Assembly (NCBI GenBank): GCA_003254885.1 | Contig: QANT01005960.1 | Location: 1-46,682 of the forward strand | From: Purshia tridentata | Lineage: Eukaryota; Streptophyta; Magnoliopsida; Rosales; Rosaceae | DNA: 46,682 nucleotides | Direction: 5' to 3' | Shown: positions 9,759 through 22,600 of the stretch, one piece after another | How positions within the stretch are numbered: the first letter of the stretch is position 1 | Layout of the letters: each line of letters starts with the position of its first letter | The notes under the pieces: model-generated | Told to the model about the DNA's origin: nothing | Database searches by the model: none | The model's input: the letters and a program-made list of their open reading frames with translations, nothing else | Made by a program: the position numbers and the translations under genes

Positions 9759-10376
9759 ACATGAAGAACCTCGCATGAATATATTTCGCAGTTTTTACAA
9801 GGAAAAAAAAGTTTGATGTAGATAAACTAGTCATGTGAAGATGATTTTAGATGCAATGAAGCAAGAAGGGTGAAGTTTTAATTGCATTGAGCTTTTATGT
9901 AGATATTGCCACCAACTTTACTTTCGAAAGTTGAAACAATCTTTATCTTTGTGGTATAGAAGAGCAGACGGCACATATTGCCATGGATGATATTACAAAT
10001 TTACAACACAATATATTATTAATGTATGCCATGTTGTGATGTGACTCTCGCTCTCTCTCTCTGTGTTTAATATTTAATTGTTTTTGGGCATGAACCTATT
10101 TACATCTATTAATTAATATGATGAGAATGCATGTCATACTAGTTGAGTGATGTTGATGGACATTCTCTGTGCCTCATAAAGGGTCGAGAGCCTCCTACTC
10201 ATCTCTTAAATATCAAAGGAAACATTATTGTGTGTAACCGCAATAGCAGCATGTGGCATATTGATTTATGTTACTAATTCATTTAAATTATCACATTTAT
10301 CATTTTTAGGAGTATTATTTAAAATTTTAGATATTAATGATTGTACACATGTTCTATCTTAAATGAATTGATAATA

Positions 10377-10402
10377 GGACATCACCATGGAAGGTGATGT
10401 CC
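10377..10402. repeat. Perfect hairpin upstream of MUTE
   Basis: GGACATCACC (10377-10386) and GGTGATGTCC (10393-10402) are exact reverse complements separated by a 6-base loop, about 800 bases before the MUTE ATG. The arms do not extend further. Confidence 0.8.
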
Positions 10403-10950
10403 ATGAAAATAGAAGAGGGACTTGTAGTTGTAGATAAGCTTTTGAACAATTTAATAAATCACATGAATGATCCTAGCTAAGCCAGCTAGCTAGACCAAAG
10501 TCAGAAGAACTAGCAGCCACACTGCTACCACGTATCCTTAAACTTGATCAGTTGGCCTCCCTCACATGCAAATATATACTGTCACTAAGCTCTCATATAT
10601 ACAATCAGAAAGGTAGAGCAGTACAACAAACAACAACTGAGGGCACATATATGCATTGTCCAACAAATAATTTCAAGGGTGACTTCTGAAATCCCAATAT
10701 ATACTAATGCTTTCGAAAGTCAGAACATGCATAGCATATATATATATATGTACAATAGGCTAGGATTGTGCGATGATGAAGAGCTGAGCAAGTGATGCAT
10801 GATGTATAGAGAGAACTGATGAGTAGATAAATATGTGCATGGGAAAGGCAAGCACCTAACTCTTCCCTCTATTAACTCGCACGGGGGCACGTAATTGAAC
10901 CCAATATCATAAACGTGAGACGCGTAATAATATATGCTACGTACCTAGTA

Positions 10951-10974
10951 TGTGTGTGTGTGTGTGAGAGAGAG
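10951..10974. repeat. TG/GA compound microsatellite
   Basis: A TG run of about seven units passes directly into a GA run of about four units, roughly 230 bases upstream of the MUTE start codon. Confidence 0.9.
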
Positions 10975-11109
10975 ATAGACAGTAAAAATAAGAAAAAAAG
11001 TACTTCTAGACATCACGAGAATGCGACATAGAGCATTTAATATGAACCCAACCAGCCAACAGGCGGTTTTGGCCGGCCCTTTTGATTGTTTCTTTCTTTC
11101 ATTGTATCT

Positions 11110-11117
11110 TATAAATA
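11110..11117 (+). promoter_or_regulatory. MUTE TATA box
   Basis: TATAAATA lies 84 bases before the MUTE ATG, giving an expected transcription start near 11142 and a short leader of about 60 bases with no upstream ATG. Confidence 0.65.
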
Positions 11118-11200
11118 CCAAAGTTTCTGTTTCTCAGTTGCTGCTGTGAACGAAAAGCTAGAAAACAAGAAAGAGATAAGCTTTATAGCGCACCAAAACC

Positions 11201-12272
11201 ATGTCTCACATAGCTGTGGAGAGAAACAGAAGAAAACAGATGAATGAGCACCTCAAAGTTTTGCGCTCTTTGACCCCTTGTTTCTATATCAAAAGGGTAT
11301 CTCTGATTATTTACACTCTATATCTCTCTCACTCTGTGTATATATGTTATGCTATGATCAATCCAATTAAGTCGGTGTTGATTAATTTTGTTATAATTGT
11401 TACCATAGGGAGACCAAGCATCAATCATAGGGGGTGTTATAGAATTCATCAAGGAGTTGCATCAAGTGTTGCAGTCCTTGGAATCCAACAAACGGAGGAA
11501 GAGCCTAAGCCCTAGCCCTAATCCAAGCCCCAGGCCATTGGCAGTTAAGCATCCGCAGCAATATCCCATCATCACTACTCCCCAAATTGAAAACCCTAAT
11601 TTTAATTTTGGTGGGGTTGAGAATGCTACTACTACTACTAGTGCCAAGGAACTAGGAGCATGCTGCAACTCTCCAGTAGCAGATGTGGAAGCAAAGCTGT
11701 CGGGGTCCAACGTTGTGCTGAAAATAATATCCCGCCGAATACCCGGTCAGATTGCCAAGATCATCAGTGTGCTGGAGAGACTTTCATTTCAGGTCCTTCA
11801 TCTCAACATCAGTAGCATGGAAGACACTGTCTTATACTCTTTTGTAATCAAGGTATACACACTATATATGTATCACAAATTAAACCTTCTAATTAAAGCT
11901 ACTTGTATATCTTTCAACACACTTGGCATTGGTGACGTTACAACTAATTGCAAAGCAAAGTTTATTGGGAAGTATATATGTTAGGGTTTTAGTTAGCCTC
12001 ATCCGTTCACTACGTACGTGTACATGCAATATATGATTATCACATGAGTATATATTGGTTATCATTCAAACATTGATCAGTACCAATATAAGTATAAATG
12101 ATCATGAATTTGAAATTAATTTTTTTCTATTTGTTTAATCTCTTCCTATTTGATTCATTTGATCTCAACTCTTTATATATTCCTCTGGTTACAGATAGGA
12201 CTGGAGTGCCAACTGAGCGTAGAGGAACTAGTACTTGAAGTTCAACAAAGTTTTAGCTCACACATCACTTGA
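11201..12272 (+). CDS. MUTE: bHLH transcription factor MUTE (stomatal guard mother cell fate)
   Basis: Exons 11201-11296, 11409-11852 and 12195-12272 give 205 residues (Arabidopsis MUTE: 202), with GT-AG junctions in frame. The protein begins MSHIAVERNRRKQMNEHLK, the abbreviated MUTE N-terminus in which the basic region starts almost at residue 1. Helix 1 ends exon 1 (SLTPCFYIKR) and helix 2 opens exon 2 (GDQASIIGGVIEFIKEL). After a variable Ser-Pro-rich linker come KELGACCNSP, VEAKLSGSNVVLKI and LSFQVLHLNISSMEDTVLYS, the C-terminal SMF/ACT-like domain shared with SPCH and FAMA. MUTE lacks the SPCH MAPK-target insert, and none is seen here. It heterodimerises with SCRM/ICE1 bHLHs in the nucleus and ends asymmetric division of meristemoids. 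The phosphatase lies upstream in the same orientation, as in Arabidopsis. Confidence 0.97.
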
Positions 12273-15200
12273 TCAGATCATCCATCGATGGAGATACAAT
12301 TATATATATAGTTTGTTTGAGTACTGCTGAACTTAATTTGATGGTTTGTTATAATATAAGTTGCTTAATTATACGGGAAATAATCATTTCATTGAAAAAT
12401 GGATGTTAAAATAATATAAGTTGCTTATACGGTTTATACCTATAAAAATTTGTTTGATATACATAATTATTTTACTCTATCACATGTTATGTTACTTATG
12501 TCATCGTCATATTCATGCATATGTAGGTAATTAGACTTTACACTGATCAATAGAGTAAAACTAATTCCATTGAAAAAAGAAAGATTGTTGGTGTAGGAAT
12601 GTAGGATATATGTTTTTAAAACAAATAATGTACATATATACATACTATTTGGGATGGTCTGCTCTCTAAATTGTGTAACTTGGAAATAGACTGAGCTGTG
12701 TCTTTGATTGGATCATATATTCTCAACTCATGATTCAATTAAGTTAATTGGAATTGTCTAGCCACTGTTATATGGAATATTTCACCAAAACCTGGTTGAA
12801 ATTACACATAATGTACGTTCATCTAATTTGGGACAAAATGGATCTAGGGTACGTTGTACAAAGTTCAATTATAACAATTAACAAATGATAGCAATTAAAT
12901 AATATATAGCAACAAATTTGAATCTGATTAATTAGTGGACTGCCAAGGAACCTTGTACAAAACAGAAATTTACATAAAAATTTTCTTATTTGATAAACAT
13001 ATACACACACGCACACACACAATTGAAGGTTAAATGTATTTCATACTTAAAAGAATCAATCATATGGTCTAGTAGTTTTCACTTATGTTGAATATATGCA
13101 TGGTTGGTTGCATCAATCGTGAGTGCGAGTGCATGCTTGTGTAAATGAATCTCTGGGATGCTACAAGAAAAAGGTGATGATCGTGCATGCATCACTACAT
13201 GCAGCCGCTGATTAATAAGTGGAATTATATAGATTAATCCTGGATTTAAAATCTAAGGAATATTTTATCACATTCTCATTTTTACATATAGAAATAGATA
13301 TAGCCTATTGAGTATTGATGACATTATAAATTCTCTTTTATTGGTATGGGAATCATGGGATAATAAAAGAACTCATGATGAAGCGAAAAATAAAAAATAG
13401 AAAAACACACAAGATCACGTACGCATGATGTGATAGTAGATTTGAGGTATGAAAGTCTCATTTTCCTTTTGAGGTTTTCAATATATAAGTTGATTCAATT
13501 TGATATTCTTGGTTCTGACTGTTGCAGTAGTGGTTCGTATAGAAGTGGCCACATCATGAGTTTACCTAATAGAACCCGAAAAATCATAACATGATGAATA
13601 ATATGGAAGAGATTAATGTCGCTTCTACAACATTGGGTCAAGGGTAAGCCCAATAAACCCAAACCAAACTGATCCTTTGGATATGAACTCAATTCATTGT
13701 GGGCCTTAGTGATCGATCCAAACATTTTAGATAAAGCTGATGAGCTCTGAATGGGGTTGTAATGTGCATTGTAGGTTGTGATTAGAGGGAATGAACCTAA
13801 CTTTGGTGCATACTATGATTGCTAAACCATGTTTATACATGCATTATTAATTAAATTAATCAAACTGCAAGCTAGTCTTTATTTATTCAAGCAGCAGAAA
13901 GTAAAGCACTAAAGCCATAAATCCGTGATTAATTAGCTGCCACTTTGGGCCCACATGCACTAAAACTGGTAAAATCCCACTTTTCTTTTTTCAACTCACC
14001 TGGAGCTGGATCTGGACCTGGACCCTCTTCCCATTATCACATTATTAATTTATTCTTGAGCCTTACTGCTGCCTGGACCCATCTTTGAAACTCATGCATG
14101 CTTCATTGCTTTGAGATTTTTATCATCCAAAAACCTTCATGATTGCTAATTCACAGTGTACTACTCTCTATGATATACCCACTGCATGCCTTGTGTTTAG
14201 TCTTTTTCTTTTGCTGCTGCTCACTACTCACTAGCTACTCGATCTTGCCCATATATAAATCATAATGATTTCAACAACAAGCTCAAGAAACCCACTCTAT
14301 GAGTAATTGAGTGTGGTACCATGTGAAGAAGAACAAATTAATTTGAACAAGTTTGAGAAAAAGGGCAAGGCTAGATCTGATTTGTTCTGTTCTGATCTGC
14401 CTATACAACTTTTAATCGGGTAAATATCAATTTGGAGTGACATATATTCATTATTCATTAAAATTGGACCAGACATTCCCATTAAGGAATGTATGTTGGT
14501 GATTGGCACATGGTAATGCCTTGAACTCTAATTAAAATGATTTCATGCATTATATCATTCATTCGTATATCAACTGCTTCAAAATGATCATTTTAGAAAC
14601 AGGGGGTGAATTTACAGATCGATACCATATTTTCTTTTGTTCTTTTTGCTATTTTTGTATTCATGGATTTCACTTTCACCCACCAAAGGTTGATTTATCG
14701 ATCCATCACTGGGATAAGGCCAAATAAATCCTAATTAATTGTAGGCCTAACGTTTAGGAAAAGAAAAAAATGGTCACCAGCTAGCATGAACCGTGTGGTC
14801 CAACTGCTCTGATATATGCACTCAAACTATTGAATTGCACCCAAAATTTGTTGAACCATAGACTAGTGTAGTCCACTGTCTACTTCTGGTTAATTTCATT
14901 GCTCACAATCAAATATAGCCTAACTTTACACAACATGGGTATGTACCACACTCCCAAACCTAAGCCTAATATCTTGTTCATATCGAATACTAGAGTAACC
15001 AGCTCATCTCAAGCTTTGAGTGCAAGAAAATATTTGTTCACTGCACCCATATACAGTGACAACTCAAATAGCCAAACTTCAAAACATATGTGATGTCCAA
15101 CATGTCACACATTCAAAGAAAAGATATAAGACCTTAAGATAGTGTGTAGGTGTCGTTAGGTAAATAAGTTTGATGTAATTATGTACAGAACTTTAATTTA

Positions 15201-15990
15201 ATAAGTTGGGGTAAATAATCATTTTTAAATATTGTACAGATCTACTTATTGTATTTTTATATATGTACCGATTTTTTTATAGATACATTAATTTTGCATA
15301 TACACTAATTTTACATATGCACTAGTTTTATTCTTTTTTCTTTTTTTTCAGATGTACTAATTTTTCTTCCAAATTTACTAGATTGGTACTTATTTGAATT
15401 TTAGTCTTCAGTCTTCAACTTAACTTACTTGACTGATTGTTCTTTAGACCAATAACTTTTAATTGTTAAACCTTACAATCTAATCACCCAATAATTAAAT
15501 ATGTTGAATATGAAAATGTGGTAAATTGTAATGTCTTATATTGAAAAAATGAGTATCTTAAGTCAGTTGTAAGCTTTTTACAAGTCGGTTTTTAATGTTA
15601 AAATTCTAAATAAAGTCGATGATGCTTCTCTCTCATTAAATTATTGTGCATTTACACTAAAATATAGCGTTATGTTTCATTTATTTATATTTTTACATTT
15701 TTTTTTTTTCCGTAACAAAGAAGCTCCCAAATAATCAAACCAAAATTAGGCTATAATGGAATAAGTTATGTAGGAAGAAATAATGACCCTGCCACAAAAT
15801 CATAGACCCAACTCTTTCGTCTTTGAACAAATTATTACGTACGATCATAATACCACATAACTTGATAACATATTTTTATTAATTGATTTAAATTTTAAAA
15901 CATATATAATTATCAATTTCCAAAATTTTAAATTCTAAAAAATTCCCTTAAAAACGTGTTATAATAAAGTGAATTGATAACACCACTGCC
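12273..15990. other. Gene-free region downstream of MUTE
   Basis: The first few hundred bases are probably MUTE 3' UTR. I see no coding sequence: the short frames (13495-13725 -, 14297-14509 -, 14545-14727 +, 14899-15093 +) have no recognisable composition or motif. There is a CA microsatellite at about 13003-13020 and long AT-rich stretches after 15120. Confidence 0.6.
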
Positions 15991-16610
15991 CTCGTTTGTG
16001 CAAATGATGCAACCTCTCACTCTGACAAAAACGATCTCTCACACACAGTCACCCGCGTAGCTCGCGCGCGTGACGCCACCCACACTAAATCCTAATAGCA
16101 CAGGAGTCCAGTACAGCAAGCCACGTGTACGGCAAGAAGTGAACCACCTCAGCATCTGGCCAGCGGTGTGAACGTGGGAGTGAGTTGGGCGCTGCGAGAG
16201 AGAGAGAGTAATAATGAGGCGAGGGCATGGGGGTGTGGTGTGTACTGTGGGGTGGGACCCACATGAAACGCTGGCTGAACCGAGCCGTACAGAAAAAAAG
16301 ATTCCGCGGCTCTTCAGAGGGGCTCACCCTCCAGTGACGGAGTGAGTCGTGCAAAAACAAGAGACACACAACACTCCTTTTGCGTTTTGCAGGCTAACTG
16401 ACAACTTTTGCCGTTAATTCGCTTCCGTCATCTTTCTTCCTCTGCCTTAAATTTTCTTTTCTTCTTCTTCTTCAATTAGGCTCCTCTCAGCTCTCTCGGC
16501 TTCCAACGGCTCACCACCCAATTTCTTACCGCTCTTTTTTTATTTATAATTTCACTTTTACGTTTTACCCCTATTTCTTTCTTAATTAACACCACCTTAC
16601 GCTCGAAAAT
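15990..16610. other. GC-richer island, possible promoter or non-coding transcript
   Basis: This segment stands out from AT-rich surroundings. It contains GCTCGCGCGCGTGACGCC, a G-box core within CCACGTGT (about 16121-16128), a GA microsatellite (16195-16209) and pyrimidine-rich stretches such as TTCTTCTTCTTCTTC (about 16459-16473) that resemble plant 5' leaders. No credible protein follows on either strand; the 94-codon - strand frame at 16085-16369 has no recognisable motif. It could be a distal regulatory element, the remnant of a gene, or the start of a non-coding RNA. Confidence 0.35.
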
Positions 16611-19600
16611 GGGAGCATTAATTTCATTTTTTTTCTTCAAATTAGAATACATTATTTATTTTTTTTATGAATACACATAAATTTTATTATTCATCCTATT
16701 TAAAATTATTTTATGTATCAAACGAGGCATTAATCTTTAAATGTTAACGTACTGTTTTTTTTAACAAGATTAAATTTTCTCATAAACTACATGCAATAAG
16801 TAAATACAAATGTTTTTGCGCGAGTAATTTGAATTTTTGTTTTTGTGAAATGGGAATTTGATATGTAGCTAGCTAGAGATAGGTCAACAATGTTGTTCAT
16901 TGTTTTTCTCTTATTTTCTTTTTGAGTTGTCGGACTCGTATCGTATACATTAAGACTTTGAGATAAAAAAGGACAAGAGAAAATGAATTTTGTGTCGCAG
17001 ATCCAGAAGGCGCGGCAGTACATTGTGTTAAGCGGAATATCTTTCGTAAGATATTATACCTGAAGACGTCTCTGTACGTTCTGTAAATTACAAACCCCTA
17101 CGCTTAAATGACCCACATACCCCTACTCGCCCATTCAAGTTCAGGTACTATGGAGGGCAGTTTTGGAAAACAGATAGCCATTGCTAATTGCCATGAGCTG
17201 GGCAGACCAAAGCAGGAGCAGAGCAGTAGTACACAGTAGTACAAGCTACCAAAATTTTCATTTGTGTTGCAAGTTTCAAAAAACCTAGGCCCACTTTGTA
17301 ATGTGAAGCTATAGCTGCCTGTGTATTTGTAGCTTTAGGTAGTCTTATTAGGGCCGGGGTATAGCTGTAGGCTGATAATATCAGTCCTTATTTTTTATTC
17401 AGTACAGGCAACGATGGAACAAATATATGCAAAAGACGCCTACTATATAGATTCTGTTGTTGTAATTGTAAAGATTTAAATGTTAGATTGTTGTCCGCTG
17501 CTTCTCTCTGGTCCTTTTCTCAGTTTTCTCTTCCACAAGTTTAAACAAGTTCAGGTCGGGTTTCCTTCAGGATTTTAACGTATTTGAATATATAGGGACA
17601 GGGTTTAGCCATGAGAAATTAAAGAATCACAAATACCATTTGGTGGATTACATGTGACAATGTCAGGTAGCTCAAATATGATTAAATTAATACATATGGT
17701 TTGGTATTCAGTGAATCTGTAGTGAACTGTTTGTCTAGTGGGTGGACTATGAATTTAAGGATAATGTTTATTTCTATTCAAGTATTCAAAGGTGAACGTA
17801 CTCTTTGTTTAATAAATAGGCTACAAATTTAGGCATTTAGGGAGTGTTGTTGGTAAAAAGCTCCATTAATCGGTGGGGTTTGAACTTTGAACCAATAATA
17901 CGCTTCAATTATATATTTATGCGAGTTAGTGCTGGTTAATAATACTAGTGGACAAGCAATCCTGAGTCTCTTGACCTTTCCGCGATCTATAAGGCTATAA
18001 GTTCTAAAATGAGTGTTGCAGTTGGTAGGTGCTATGATATGCACTGTACGTAACATATGCAACCTTATTTTGTGTAACATTACCAATCAAAGCGACAAAA
18101 AACAAAACCCGACCAAGAAGATTGCTAACCAACTAAGTAGTGGTTTAGTCGCCTTTCACTCTAATTTTTTAGAAGAGATTCCAAGTTGGAACTTGGAAGA
18201 AAGTGAGATTACTAGGAATAAAATCCATATATGGTATAGTATTGTTGAACTTGTTTTGCAATTTGTTGCCTTCTTTGGGCATCTAAGCCACTATACATAA
18301 AACAAAACAAAAGCTACAAAATAGGGTTAACCTAATCATGTTTTGCGTGTAATATGGACCATCCTACATGGGAAAAAGTAAAATACTATATAAACATGGA
18401 GACATAGAGCAACACTATCGATGACTATGGGGAGGTAGTCATTCATTCTAGCTATACTCATAATGATCGAGAATGAGAATGAGGTGTTTTAAACTAGTAC
18501 AAGCTAGTCAACCAATAATAAAAGGCAAGTTAAACTAATACATTTTAAATCCAAACCTTTCTAACATAGGTTTAGTTTCTTATAGGATGAATCATCCAAT
18601 TTTAATTAATAATATACAATTTACCTATCTAATTTTTATCATGAGATATATACTAATATTAAAGTATAAAAATTTCAAACTATCCAGAAACCTGAATTAG
18701 ATTTTATTTTTTATTTTTTAGTACTTGCAGAACAATGAAGTATGAGGAAAATTTCATAGTACGAATTTGCATAGCGCATAACACTCCTCGAATCCTTAAA
18801 TGTGAAGAGTTCATAGTATTAAGGGTAAAATTTGTGAATTATAGTTAAGTTCCTTACACATACAAAGTGGAAGTATGAAGTAGTACGTGTTTCCTTATAA
18901 AATTCTTCCCCTATCACATGAAATTCTTAGCCTAACAAAGAGACAGTGGCACACATTGACACATTGTAGAGAGGAGACTAGCTACTATAATTAAGTATAT
19001 ATTTAGTACTCCTTGGGAAATCAAACAAACACAGAGCATTGTCCTAATACATAGGAAAATGGGGTACAACCCATCTCCACGCCAACCAGCTTTCGAAACC
19101 CAAAACGAGAGAGAGAGAGAGAGACTCAGTGACTCTACCTACATTTTGCATGGGGCTGGGTGCACCAGTGTTTACTTGTTAAGCCAGTACTGCCCAACAT
19201 GGCCCCCATGTGATATACTGCTCTAATTCCTTGGTCTTGGTGCTTTGAACGTAGAATTCTTTGCTTTGACTTCTCTAATTCTATATTATTAATTAAACAA
19301 TTAATTAAGTTGATTGAATTTGATTCTTTGCTTGTAGCAAAACTGTTTCAACCTTTTTCAATTATAATTTAGTACTTTCTTCATACTAAATAGTATGGAC
19401 TGGGCAGCATGAGTCAGTGATTGTGGCTACTGCAGCTGGCTGTCTGCAAAAAGCTTGCCCTGGCCTAAGAAGTCCAAGACCCAAGTGGACACAAAAAAGA
19501 TTTACCTAAACTTGCTGTGTAGAGCAAGTGTTTCACATTTCATGCACATAACCAATAAATATGCGATACTCATATTCGTTGTATGGATTGTATTTTACTA

Positions 19601-22600
19601 ATTGAATCTTTCTCCATGTATTTTGCTCCGTGTACATAATTAATAAATATGCGACACTCGTTGTATGTGTAATATTTTACTAACTAAATTTTTTTACATA
19701 TATGTTGCCCCGTGTATATTATACTTACATTTTTTATACATATAAACAAATATGTATGCTCGACAGTACGCTGTTGATTAATATGAATTCTTATCATTTT
19801 GAAACAGTTTCTATCTAACTAACTTTTAAGACTGATGAGCTTGGTTTACATAAATAAATATTCATATTCTTTTTTAAAACAGAATGTGAGGGCCGCATGG
19901 AAACAATCTACTAGAGAATGTGCAAAGGAACAAGGAATTAAAAAGGAGGAAATTGGGAAGAGATCAAGACAATGCTTTGTTAACAATGATGGTAGTCCAT
20001 TTGAAGACAAAACATGATCCAAGTATAAATTGCTAGTGTTTAAAACTTTAAAATGAGATGTCACTTTCCTTTGAACTTTAGTCCAAAAAGCTTGAAATGG
20101 CCTAAATTTTCTCAATCTTTTTCGTGAATGATTTAACACATCTTTCTTTTCAAATTTATCGTGCTCGATCTTTAATTAAGAGTGCCTAAGACATACTGTG
20201 AAAGTGTCGTGTAATGGTAAATGGGCTTTTTTTTTTCTTTTTTCTGTAAACAGAAAAATGGGTTTTGTTTCTTTCGTTCAACACTTTAGGTTAAGTTTAC
20301 AGGACATAGACAGAAAAACTACAAGATAGTCTAAATTAAAGAAAAAACAAAGGTGTAGGACCCCTCACATACATTTTCTGCAATAATTGAACTCATACAA
20401 TACAACTTTACCAATCTATCTACATCTAGAAATAGCAGGCGCACTCAGTTGCTACTATTAAATAATTGAGCACTTGGCACAACTTTCATAATAATCTTTG
20501 TTAATTTTAGGTGAACTGGAGTACTGGACATGCATTGAAATTCTTGGCTTTAATTAGTTTTCCTTTTTTGTTCATTGTAGATTAATATTGGGCACATGAA
20601 CTGTGTTATAATGTAGTTCCTATCCCATAAAACCTCATAATTCATCTTTCCATCCACTATTTCACTGCTCACTATTATATATTTCCAAAAGTTAACTCCT
20701 ACTTAATTTGAATCCTCATGTTGATACTTTAATTTACCTTATACATATAATTTGCAGTTAAACATATATGTAATTCAACATTACTTAAGGCCTTCCATCT
20801 TTTGAGATTGAACTGTGTTATAAGCTTTCCTTATCAACCAAAGAACTCATATTTGGCTATTTCATAATTCCACAAAACTATTATAATGCAAATGAATTTG
20901 AACAAAATTAGAGATAGAAAGAATGTTCTTTTTCTATTCTTATTTAAAACTCATGCACTGCTGTAAGTGGGTTTTTTCTGTCTTGTTGTACTTTATATTA
21001 TCCAATCTCTCATGTTAATTGGAGAGAGATATACAAAAAGACATAATATTTCAGACAGTAGTGACTAAAATAGGAACAAAAAAAAAATTAGAAAAAAAAA
21101 AGAGTTAAGCTACCCAACAAGGCAACAACAGTCGGTGCTTGTATCACTGCAGCCACTACTTTGTTTCATGATATATCTAAATAACTATCTATCATTATCA
21201 AGCATTGTAAGCAGTGAATTCTCACCATCTTCGTCACTCAAATTATGTGCATTCCCTTCCTCCAACATGTCGGCCCTCCACGCGTACACATACTGCCATA
21301 TTTACTTATTTATTTGTGGAGTCTAGACTCTAGTGATTTTAAATTTAGAACTTTTATACAATATTTATCCATATTAATTAATGGGGCAATAATAATATTA
21401 TTCATATTTTCAGTTTGTCCTTCTATGATTTCTATCTGTGTCTATTTTATAAAAATAAAAATATTAAATTTACAGTATAGTCTTTATAGATCACAGACCG
21501 GTAGTGTGAGTCTCAAGTTTGGGTCAAGAACTCTTAATTAGCAGTCTCTCTCATTCTTTTTCTTTTGGACCTCAACCTAGCTAGCTGCTCTCAACACTTT
21601 CATCAAAGTGCAATTATTATCAAAAGAAAAACCTTTAAACTTTATGAGACAAGTATGGAGTAGAATTGAAGAATTTGACGTGCGGGCACAAAAGCACAGG
21701 ATATCACGAAAACAACTATGATCCCTTGGCCCCTCTTGTGGCTTTAATTTGTCAAATATTGAGACCCAATAAAGTCATATCTACAATATATTACTTTATA
21801 TCACAAGGCATTAAGAAACAAACAAATAATGAAAAGAAAAAAAAAATAGGGAAAGAAACAGAGATCGAAGTATAAAAATAGTCCTGACTCCTGAGTTACT
21901 ATTAATCCCAATCTTGTTGATGAGACTTAGTTGGAGTCTTTATCGAAGTAATGATCATAATCATTTGTTGCATAGTATCTCTCGAAATCCGAAGGCACGT
22001 GAACTGAAGATATATAAACACACAGAGTGTACTGGCGTAGGACTGAAAAAATCACCCAATGAACAGTTTATAATCCTCCAGCTTTTCTGATTTTTCTTAT
22101 ATATATAAATTACCTTTGAGGAATTGATCTTAAATCAATTTAAGACAACTCAGAGTAGTCATTCTGTTTCTGCAGAGCACAAGTACTCCAATCTATCTTT
22201 TAAATTCATTAAAAGGCTGCATTTTGGCTTAGCTCATGAATCATGATAATAATTAGTCACTGTTTGCAAGCCAACTCGATCATCATCCTTGTAGGATAAT
22301 CACTTTTTTATATATTATTAAGCAGAAATAACATGCAGGTCTAATTATATAATACCTAGGTCCAAGCTAGATTGCTAAAGTATATACAAATATGCACCTG
22401 TCCTAAATTTTAACATTTGATGCAATATACTAAGATTTAATACTAAAGTATTGTAAAATAATTTAGAAATATGTTAGCTTGATGTCCATTTTTGGTCAAT
22501 TCTTTAAAAGTTGATATCATTATATTGTATTAAAGATGTTCTAAATGCAAAACCTTGAATATGCTTTCATTCATTTTCATTTAATAATTGGTGTACAAGT

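Larger units (their letters stand above)
9759..11100. other. Phosphatase 3' UTR and MUTE upstream region
   Basis: The first 200-250 bases are the likely phosphatase 3' UTR. The rest should contain MUTE regulatory DNA. It holds a CT microsatellite (about 10047-10062), a perfect 10-base hairpin (10377-10402), a TATATATATATATGTA run near 10738 and a TG/GA microsatellite (10951-10974). No open frame is credible. Confidence 0.5.

Noticed and set aside
16085..16369. 94-codon - strand frame in the GC-rich island
   Set aside because: No recognisable motif, and openness is explained by GC content; kept only as a note on the island.
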